11,323 nucleotides of DNA, taken from the NCBI GenBank assembly GCA_964551645.1, contig CAZKDV010000081.1, positions 1-11,323 of the forward strand, given 5' to 3'. Origin of the DNA: CAZKDV01 sp964551645. GTDB lineage: Bacteria; Bacteroidota; Bacteroidia; Bacteroidales; DTU049. The notes beneath the pieces are model-generated. The model worked only from the letters and a program-made list of their open reading frames with translations. It did not search any database and had not been told where the DNA came from. The stretch's first letter is position 1. Each line of letters begins with the position of its first letter. The position numbers were made by a program, and so were the translations under genes. This document shows, one piece after another, positions 1 through 4,847 of the stretch.

Positions 1-414
1 GAACCTTTTGAGCTGCATAACCAATTCGGGATACATTTCGATTAGCTCACCAAGGGTGTGATTGCAAAAAGTGTCGCATGAAGCCCAATTGTTGATATAC
101 TTATCAATCCACTTTTCGAAGACATAAAAATCGTCGACAACAAATTGAGAACGCACAGCAAACGACCAATTGCAAGCAATAAAAGATTCTTCAAGATAGC
201 CCGACTTCCACAGCAATTCGCACAAAGCAAAAATCTCGTCTTTCGACTTATGCTTAATTTGCTTAAAATATTTTTTGCTTATTTCGTGTACAATCTTATT
301 TGGCACACCATAGGGCTTAATTTTTTCTTTGAAAAAATTTTGAGTTGTGCTTAGATGTCTTGTATCAACACTCGCTTTTAAGTCTTCCCTAATTTGCTGT
401 AATATATTCTCCAT
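1..414 (-). CDS. AlkD-like DNA alkylation repair glycosylase, N-terminal 138 residues (cut by window edge)
   Basis: This frame runs open from an ATG at 414 to the window edge and encodes 138 residues of a protein that is usually about 220-240 residues long. It resembles the HEAT-repeat alkylpurine glycosylases of the AlkD/AlkC type (DNA alkylation repair enzyme family), which excise N3- and N7-alkylated purines from DNA in the cytoplasm. Supporting marks are the YGVPNK segment near residues 35-40, helical repeats rich in charged and aromatic residues, and NWASCDTFC at 109-117. There W110 and D114 fall where AlkD has its catalytic Trp and Asp (Trp109 and Asp113 in the Bacillus cereus enzyme, from memory). 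The start is the first Met, followed by a typical polar N-terminal helix. The gene is transcribed away from the restriction-modification operon in the same direction, separated by the palindromic element at 522-622. The remainder, including the second catalytic Trp, lies outside the window, so completeness cannot be judged. Confidence 0.85.
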   Translation of the reverse strand, partial: MENILQQIREDLKASVDTRHLSTTQNFFKEKIKPYGVPNKIVHEISKKYFKQIKHKSKDEIFALCELLWKSGYLEESFIACNWSFAVRSQFVVDDFYVFEKWIDKYINNWASCDTFCNHTLGELIEMYPELVMQLKRF

Positions 415-422
415 ATTCTAAG

Positions 423-455
423 TTTTTGTGCATTTTGAAAATAAACACAAAAATA
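423..455 (-). promoter_or_regulatory. Putative promoter and inverted repeat upstream of the AlkD-like gene
   Basis: On the minus strand TATTTTTG at 455-448 fits the Bacteroidota -7 consensus TAnnTTTG and lies 33 nt before the ATG at 414. No good -33 element is visible. The box overlaps one arm of a perfect 8-bp inverted repeat, TTTTTGTG (423-430) and CACAAAAA (446-453), with a 15-nt spacer, which could be an operator. The assignment rests on consensus match only, and the AT-rich background makes chance matches likely. Confidence 0.3.
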
Positions 456-521
456 CTCAATTTCACGAAGAAATTTGGATATACAGTAATATTGAGTGAT
501 TTGGATTTGTTGAAAGGGAGT

Positions 522-622
522 ATAACGGTTCGGAGCTTTGCGAAGTGGCAGCTTTTTACCGATAAACTTCAATCGAAACACAAATTTTCGATAAATCGAA
601 AATATTCAATCGAAGCCGTTAT
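522..622. repeat. Imperfect palindromic intergenic element at the 3' end of the restriction gene
   Basis: The element is bounded by a perfect 7-bp inverted repeat, ATAACGG (522-528) and CCGTTAT (616-622). Inside this, TTCG (529-532) faces CGAA (611-614) with a one-base bulge, so the strand can fold into a bulged stem. The right arm includes the stop codon of the endonuclease (619-621). The interior holds the exact direct repeat TTCAATCGAA (568-577 and 605-614) and the 20-bp palindrome at 584-603. A GC-richer patch at 529-552 contrasts with the AT-rich surroundings. Size and architecture recall recombination-site-like palindromes, but no integron core-site consensus is met at the ends. Confidence 0.5.
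584..603. repeat. Perfect 9-bp-arm palindrome downstream of the restriction gene
   Basis: ATTTTCGAT (584-592) and ATCGAAAAT (595-603) are exact reverse complements separated by AA. The site lies 16 nt past the endonuclease stop in the direction of transcription. It could be a transcription terminator, although no clear U-tract follows on the minus strand. It could equally be a protein-binding palindrome, since ATCGAA/TTCGAT hexamers occur four times between 572 and 614. The two-base centre is too short for a relaxed hairpin loop, so the outer two arm bases would probably open. Confidence 0.4.
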
Positions 623-2313
623 TTGTCGTTCTTTATTTCGGTCAACCAATTCAATGCTTCGTTTGTTATTCCGTTATGCCAATCAATTTCGTTGTTTGTT
701 GAGTTTGCTAATTCGTTTGAGCGTTCAAAGAATCGTTGAACATGTCTTGACTCGGGAACATAACTTGCTTTATGAGAGTCCTCAAGCATTTTCAAAAATA
801 CATTCAATGGAAGTGGAACGATTGTCGAAGTTCCTCCGTAATAGCTGATGTTCATTTTGTGTAAAGCATAGAAATGAGCAATACAAGCCTCGTTTATTTT
901 CGGTGCGATAAACAACGAATACGCAGGTTTGTTAGTTTCTCGTTTCAGCTTTGCAAGATGGCGAGTTACAGGTTCGCCCTCCGTTTCGTATTGTCGTTGT
1001 CCGCTTTGCATTGTTACTTCTACGGTCAGTCCAAAAGTTTCATAATCACAAACTATGTCTGCCATATTTCCTTGTGCTGTGGACATTGGATTTCCAAAAT
1101 CATCAAATTTCAAGTTTGCTTTGATGTTTCCACCATCAAGCATTGTCATTGCTCGCCAAGTATTCCATTCCAACATTAAAGGCGTGTCGTAAAGCGAATT
1201 GTCAAGTATTTGCTCAAATGTTGTGTTGATGTCGTCAAACAAACGATAATCTTTAATTGCCATTACTTGTTCAGTAATAATTTGCTCTTTACGTTTTTCT
1301 AATTCGTCAGCAAAAATATCTTTGAGTTGTTGTAAAGTCGCTGTTTCGGGTATTGTAATATGTGGAAATTCAGAGCTGATTTTTTGTTCAAGTAATGCTC
1401 TGTTATCCGTTAAAAGTGTTGGCGTTTCTGCATTTCCAAGATAAGCAACATATTGATTTTCGTTGTCAATAAATTGCGGTTCTCGGTTTGTATGTTCCAA
1501 GAAATAATCAACTTCAGCAATTTTTTCAGGAACGATTGAAATAGATTTTCCGATATGTGAAATGTTTACCAAGCCTGTGGCACGCAAATAACGAAAACAA
1601 GCATCTGCATAATCTCGCATATTACTTGCTTTGGTTTTCAAAAATTTTGAAACGGAATTGTCGTTTGTTTCTCTTATTTTTGTCTTTCCCGAAATTATAT
1701 CATCGCTGTAAATTTTGTGTAGTTCACTTTCCAAATATTCAGCACGAAATTTTTTGTAATTTCCTTCGTTTTGTGCTTTGGCTGTTCTAAAATCGTTGAT
1801 TTTGGAAACGATATTTTCAAATTGACGATAATCCACTAATTGCAAGCCAAAAATCATCAACTCGTCAAATTTCAGAGAACCGAATTGTCGAATTAATCGA
1901 AATAATTCAAGATAAGGTTTTACCCAAAATTCTGCTGAATTTTCACTTGGTTTGTGAAATGGCGATGGAATTTGAAATTTTAAAAGCTGGTGTAAAAAGA
2001 TTTCATTTTTTCGTTTTGAATTGATTAACTCTAATCCTGCTGGCGTTAAGCTAATTGTTGGAGAAAGCACTACAAAACCTAATGCTTTGGGTGCTCGGTT
2101 TATTCTATCTCTTGCACTAAACGCAGGGTCGTTTGCTCCTTCTCCGTTGAAAAAGTTTTCCTCTTTCAACAATTCCATAAATGCTCTTTGCGTATCGGTA
2201 TTCCATTTTTGACCTGAAAAATGAGTGTTTAATAACTCAATTTCAGGAATCATTTTACTTGGTGTTCTCGGAGAAGTTGTAACGAAAATTATTTTGCTGT
2301 TTATTCTTGCCAT
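619..2313 (-). CDS. AlwI-family type II (type IIS-like) restriction endonuclease
   Basis: This 564-residue protein resembles the AlwI family of restriction endonucleases (PF09491 type; relatives include the nicking enzymes N.BstNBI and N.BspD6I), which bind a short asymmetric site and cut a few bases to one side. The N-terminal half should be the recognition module: a segment with RTPSKMIPEIELL (16-28), SGQKWN (33-38) and FSARDRINRAPKALGF (65-80), then winged-helix-like stretches near 80-120 and 223-262. The C-terminal half carries a PD-(D/E)XK-like cleavage core: E382 in LEWNTW, D419 in ADIVCDY, E432 in VEVT, then E445 and H452. These spacings match the active-site residues I recall for N.BspD6I (E418, D456, E469, E482, H489), so the enzyme appears intact. 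Its ATG lies 6 bp after the methyltransferase stop, so the two should be cotranscribed with the nuclease last. AlwI itself recognises GGATC. That specificity is inferred here from family and from the Dam-like partner. Confidence 0.9.
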   Translation of the reverse strand: MARINSKIIFVTTSPRTPSKMIPEIELLNTHFSGQKWNTDTQRAFMELLKEENFFNGEGANDPAFSARDRINRAPKALGFVVLSPTISLTPAGLELINSKRKNEIFLHQLLKFQIPSPFHKPSENSAEFWVKPYLELFRLIRQFGSLKFDELMIFGLQLVDYRQFENIVSKINDFRTAKAQNEGNYKKFRAEYLESELHKIYSDDIISGKTKIRETNDNSVSKFLKTKASNMRDYADACFRYLRATGLVNISHIGKSISIVPEKIAEVDYFLEHTNREPQFIDNENQYVAYLGNAETPTLLTDNRALLEQKISSEFPHITIPETATLQQLKDIFADELEKRKEQIITEQVMAIKDYRLFDDINTTFEQILDNSLYDTPLMLEWNTWRAMTMLDGGNIKANLKFDDFGNPMSTAQGNMADIVCDYETFGLTVEVTMQSGQRQYETEGEPVTRHLAKLKRETNKPAYSLFIAPKINEACIAHFYALHKMNISYYGGTSTIVPLPLNVFLKMLEDSHKASYVPESRHVQRFFERSNELANSTNNEIDWHNGITNEALNWLTEIKNDK

Positions 2314-2319
2314 ACAGTT

Positions 2320-3228
2320 TTAAAGTGCTATTGCTTGATTAAATTCTAATTCGGGAAAATATTCTTTCGCTATGTTCCCATAGTTGGAAATTAAAATGTG
2401 ATTTGCTTCCGACTTAAATCTGTTTCTGATATTGACAGCATAAGATTTTCCGTATTCATCTATAATAATATCTCCATATAGTTTTTCAGTTAATGGCGTT
2501 CTGCCAATAACCATAAGTGCTTTACACTTTAATTGCTTGTATGCGTCAGCTAATTCGATATGATTTTCTTCATTAAAACCATCTTTGTGTTCCGCATTCC
2601 CGTAATCAGAAAAAACACAGTCGTAAGGCGGATCTAAAAACATAAAATCATCTTCTTCCGCCATTTCAAAAATGTTTTTGTAATCGCAGTTGTAAATTTC
2701 CGTGTTAGCAAGTAATTTGCTGTGTGCCTTTGTTACCAATGATGTATTCAAATTTGCATATCGTCCATAAGGTACATTAAATTCGCCTTTTGAATTGTAG
2801 CGTATCATTCCCGAATACGCAGTTTTGTTGATAAAAAAGTAAAGTAAAGCGTCCGAATATTTTTTGTCTATCAAATTGTTAAACATATCTCTGATCTGAT
2901 AGTAAAGTGTTTCGTTGTCATCATTCACTCTTTCAGTTGGTGTTTGTGCTTTTAATTCCTCAAACTTTTTTCGGTTTATGCGATAGATTTTTTCGATTTC
3001 TGAAAGTTCTTTTTGTAGAGTGCCAAAATCCGATTTCACACCTTCGTAGAAAGCCATTAGTTTTGTGTTGATGTCGTTAATGATTGCTCGCTTCGGTTCT
3101 AAATAAAAGAACATAGCACCACCACCAAAAAACGGCTCAATATATCGCCCACTAAATTTTGGAATATGTGTTTCCAAATATGGAATTTCTTTTGATTTTC
3201 CACCTCTGTATTTTACTAATGGTTTCAT
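2320..3228 (-). CDS. Dam/D12-class DNA adenine-N6 methyltransferase of the restriction-modification system
   Basis: This 302-residue protein transfers a methyl group from S-adenosylmethionine to adenine N6 in DNA, which would protect the host from the adjacent endonuclease. It has the complete alpha-class D12 layout. Motif X is KYRGGKSK (6-13). The AdoMet-binding motif I is YIEPFFGGGAMFFYL (29-43), followed by the acidic NDIN turn (51-54). The middle is a target-recognition region, and NKTAYSGMIRYNSKGEFNVPYG (134-155) is typical of Dam-like enzymes. The catalytic motif IV is DPPY (199-202). Length is close to the usual 270-310. The ATG overlaps the stop of the upstream small gene as ATGA (3225-3228), implying translational coupling. 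Because GATC is palindromic, a single Dam-like enzyme could methylate both strands of an asymmetric GGATC site. This inference needs methylation data. Confidence 0.93.
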   Translation of the reverse strand: MKPLVKYRGGKSKEIPYLETHIPKFSGRYIEPFFGGGAMFFYLEPKRAIINDINTKLMAFYEGVKSDFGTLQKELSEIEKIYRINRKKFEELKAQTPTERVNDDNETLYYQIRDMFNNLIDKKYSDALLYFFINKTAYSGMIRYNSKGEFNVPYGRYANLNTSLVTKAHSKLLANTEIYNCDYKNIFEMAEEDDFMFLDPPYDCVFSDYGNAEHKDGFNEENHIELADAYKQLKCKALMVIGRTPLTEKLYGDIIIDEYGKSYAVNIRNRFKSEANHILISNYGNIAKEYFPELEFNQAIAL

Positions 3229-3440
3229 AATTTAGCTTTTTGATGTTTATAAACAATAATGTTTTCTGCAACTACATTTAAAATTTGTGCTGCTTCATCT
3301 TCTTCTGTGATTAGGTCATAAACCTTGTCAGTCGACCACAAACGCAAAAGTTCTTTTGTGTCAGTTTGTAGAGTTTTGGCAAACTCAATTACTTGTTCTC
3401 GTTTTGCTCGTCTGTTCATTTTTTGTTCGGTTGTTGTCAT
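3225..3440 (-). CDS. Small protein of unknown function leading the restriction-modification operon
   Basis: This gene encodes 71 residues that I do not recognise. It overlaps the methyltransferase start by 4 bp and lies immediately downstream of the repeat-borne promoter box at 3472-3479, so it is the first cistron of the operon. The N-terminus is strongly basic (NRRAKREQ, 9-16) and the rest is helical and increasingly acidic (ITEEDEAAQI, 44-53), ending in a basic tail (KHQKAKL). A small leading gene in a type II system often encodes a controller protein, but I see no convincing helix-turn-helix here, so that role is only a possibility. It could also assist the methyltransferase. Met8 is an alternative start; Met1 is kept because no other gene occupies the space. 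Operon position and the exact overlap make it likely to be a real gene. Confidence 0.65.
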   Translation of the reverse strand: MTTTEQKMNRRAKREQVIEFAKTLQTDTKELLRLWSTDKVYDLITEEDEAAQILNVVAENIIVYKHQKAKL

Positions 3441-3446
3441 ACCATT

Positions 3447-3571
3447 GGCTATGACTTATTTATAACCACATCAAAAGTACAAATTATTTTTTATTACGAT
3501 TGCTCATAATTTCCCCGATTAATAAAAAGTTGCATTTATAACTTGAACTTGCTTTAGTGTTTGTTATGGCT
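3447..3571. repeat. Repeat copy A: ~107-bp direct repeat with palindromic ends
   Basis: Bases 3447-3552 match 4713-4820 (copy B) in the same orientation at about 88% identity: 11 substitutions and one 2-base indel by hand alignment. The longest shared block runs from ACCACATC through the T-run (about 3466-3492). Past the aligned part, GTTATGGCT (3563-3571) can pair with the left end GGCTATGAC (3447-3455) over all nine positions if G-T wobbles are allowed. It is also the exact reverse complement of the left end of copy B. Copy A lies between the 5' end of the restriction-modification operon and the 3' end of the Fic gene. It has no coding potential that I can support. Confidence 0.8.
3472..3479 (-). 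promoter_or_regulatory. Putative -7 box of the restriction-modification operon
   Basis: On the minus strand TACTTTTG fits the Bacteroidota TAnnTTTG consensus and lies 31 nt before the ATG of the leading small gene at 3440. A clear -33 TTTG/TTG element at standard spacing is not visible. The same octamer is conserved in repeat copy B, which supports a function but could also reflect common descent. Confidence 0.45.
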
Positions 3572-3595
3572 TGTTATTTTGTTCCCTTTTTCATT

Positions 3596-4624
3596 TCAAA
3601 AATAGGTATTTACCGCAAACTCAAACTGCTTAATAAATATCTCTTTAAATCTTGAGATGTTATTTTGTTCATAAAATAACAGCATGGCTTTTTTGTAATC
3701 TATCGAGTCAACGGTTCGGAAAGAAATCGGGCAATGTTGATAATTCATTAAAATTGCATTACTTACAATTCTTGCCGTTCTTTTGTTTCCATCAATAAAG
3801 GGTTGGATATATGAAATCAACAATAAGATTAACAACGATTTTTCAAAAACGCTTTCTTTACTATTCACTAAATCACAAGCTGATTTTAAAGTGTCATGTA
3901 TTTGAAATTCGTTGTCTAACGGACTATAGTTGGTTCCCGAAATACCTACTCTTCGTTTTCTCAGATTTTTGTCCACCGCTAAATCTTTGATAAGTAAACT
4001 ATGAATATCTTCAATTTTTGAAATTGTCAAAGGGATTAAATAATCTGGATTTTCTACTATGAAATCAATAGCTTCTTTGTGATTTAAAAGCATAATGGCT
4101 TCTTCCTTCGTTTTTCCTGCAGCAGTTTCTTTATCTTTTAGCAATCTTTCTGTCTCAAGAAGGGAATAGGTGTTTCCTTCAATTTGAGACGATTTCCAAC
4201 TTAAATCAATTGCAAGTCGCTCTAAATCTTTTTTGTATTCAAAATCAGATAATTGAGAAATATTTGCTTGATATTTTTGTTGCAATTCTGTTAGCTTTAA
4301 AACTTCTGACTGGGTTATAATTTCACTTTTGTCCAATAAATCAAAAATGTCGAAATTGAAATCTTTTTTAATCTCTCTTTCATCAATCTCCTTTTGAAAG
4401 TAACTTTCTAAATCAATGGAATATAATAACTCATAAGAGGGAGAAATAAAATAGCGAGTTCCTTTCCCTTTTCCTTCCGCTATTATATATTTATCTGTTA
4501 TTAGTTGGGATAAAATCCGTTTAACCGTAGCATAACTCATCATAGTCTCCAATTCTTTATGAATCTCGCCTGATGAACAATTTGCATGATTTTGAATGAA
4601 ATTTATAATTGTGGCTTTTTTCAT
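3596..4624 (-). CDS. Winged-helix Fic-domain protein with His-to-Gln change in the catalytic motif
   Basis: This 342-residue protein has an N-terminal winged helix-turn-helix (about 1-65), a linker, a Fic N-terminal region and a Fic domain (about 200-320). Fic enzymes usually transfer AMP or another phosphate-containing group to a hydroxyl side chain of a target protein. An inhibitory-helix motif of the (S/T)xxxE(G/N) type is visible as SSQIEG (145-150) with E149, so it resembles self-inhibited Fic proteins. The target-docking flap is VGISGTNYSP (226-235). The active-site motif reads QPFIDGNKRTAR (274-285), where canonical members have HPFxxGNxRxxR. The codon is CAA, so the catalytic base is Gln. 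The anion-binding loop and both arginines are kept. It may therefore be inactive as an AMP-transferase, work by different chemistry, or act mainly as a DNA-binding regulator. It is transcribed in the same direction as the restriction-modification operon, divergently from the aminopeptidase, and lies between two direct repeats. Confidence 0.9.
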   Translation of the reverse strand: MKKATIINFIQNHANCSSGEIHKELETMMSYATVKRILSQLITDKYIIAEGKGKGTRYFISPSYELLYSIDLESYFQKEIDEREIKKDFNFDIFDLLDKSEIITQSEVLKLTELQQKYQANISQLSDFEYKKDLERLAIDLSWKSSQIEGNTYSLLETERLLKDKETAAGKTKEEAIMLLNHKEAIDFIVENPDYLIPLTISKIEDIHSLLIKDLAVDKNLRKRRVGISGTNYSPLDNEFQIHDTLKSACDLVNSKESVFEKSLLILLLISYIQPFIDGNKRTARIVSNAILMNYQHCPISFRTVDSIDYKKAMLLFYEQNNISRFKEIFIKQFEFAVNTYF

Positions 4625-4648
4625 TTCCGGTATAGGTCTTTATATTTA

Positions 4649-4715
4649 GCTCACAAATGTATAAAATTCGGCTCAATTATAAGCTAAAGTGAGCTTTATT
4701 TTTTTTGCAATGAGC
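4649..4715. promoter_or_regulatory. Symmetric array of four GCTCA/TGAGC sites, candidate operator of the Fic gene
   Basis: GCTCA occurs at 4649-4653 and 4671-4675, and its reverse complement TGAGC at 4690-4694 and 4711-4715. The steps are 22, 19 and 21 bp, close to two helical turns. Both pairs share a dyad centre near 4682. The array covers the promoter box of the Fic gene at 4654-4661, and its last site abuts repeat copy B. Such an arrangement suits cooperative binding of a dimeric regulator, and the winged helix of the Fic protein itself is the obvious candidate. Binding is inferred, not shown. Confidence 0.45.
4654..4661 (-). promoter_or_regulatory. Putative -7 box of the Fic gene
   Basis: On the minus strand TACATTTG matches TAnnTTTG and lies 29 nt before the ATG at 4624. 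The first GCTCA site of the operator-like array touches it, which would allow repression. A good -33 element is not evident. Confidence 0.45.
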
Positions 4716-4820
4716 CATAACTTATTTACAACCACATCAAAAGTACAAATTATTTTTTTTATTACGCTTACCCATAATGTTCCCGATTAATAAAAAGTTG
4801 CATTTACAACTTGAACTTAC
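4713..4820. repeat. Repeat copy B: direct repeat upstream of the Fic and aminopeptidase genes
   Basis: This is the second copy of the repeat at 3447-3552, in the same orientation. It starts with AGCCATAAC, the exact reverse complement of GTTATGGCT at 3563-3571, so the Fic gene is bounded by a 9-bp inverted repeat as well as by the direct repeat. The matching palindromic right end of copy A is absent here. Instead the sequence passes into the aminopeptidase promoter, whose -33 element is made by the last bases of the repeat. Confidence 0.8.
4738..4745 (-). promoter_or_regulatory. Second copy of the repeat-borne leftward -7 box
   Basis: TACTTTTG on the minus strand is identical to the box in copy A (3472-3479). 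It lies 113 nt upstream of the Fic start, farther than the TACATTTG box, so it could be a distal second promoter of the Fic gene or simply an inherited part of the repeat. Confidence 0.3.
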
Positions 4821-4839
4821 AAAAAACAGACTAACTTTG
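4811..4839 (+). promoter_or_regulatory. Putative promoter of the M1 aminopeptidase gene
   Basis: TTGAAC begins at 4811 and TAACTTTG occupies 4832-4839, with 18 bases between the TTG and the TAnnTTTG box, close to the usual spacing of Bacteroidota housekeeping promoters. The box ends only 8 nt before the ATG at 4848, so the transcript would have almost no leader. The -33 part belongs to repeat copy B. Confidence 0.6.
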
Positions 4840-4847
4840 TTGAAAAA

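Noticed and set aside
304..308. GGMEH in place of GAMEN in the aminopeptidase (residue numbers) as a sign of inactivity
   Set aside because: The zinc site, the distal Glu and the tyrosine are all present, and I recall this variant as common in secreted Bacteroidota M1 enzymes.
522..622. Integron attC site
   Set aside because: Size and bulged stem are suggestive, but the ends do not meet RYYYAAC/GTTRRRY and no integrase gene is in the window, so only a palindromic element is annotated.
426..848. Open frame on the + strand (140 codons) starting in the intergenic element
   Set aside because: More than half of it is antisense to the C-terminal end of the AlwI-family nuclease, the rest reads through the palindromic element, and its product shows no recognisable domain.
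874..2212. Three further + strand open frames (874-1179, 1557-1790, 2021-2212)
   Set aside because: All lie antisense inside the nuclease gene, which is supported by family resemblance over its whole length; their products are low-complexity and Cys/Phe-rich.
3441..3595. CRISPR-like array or small RNA in the repeat region
   Set aside because: There are only two repeat copies 1.2 kb apart with a gene between them, and no regular spacer pattern or convincing RNA promoter-terminator pair.
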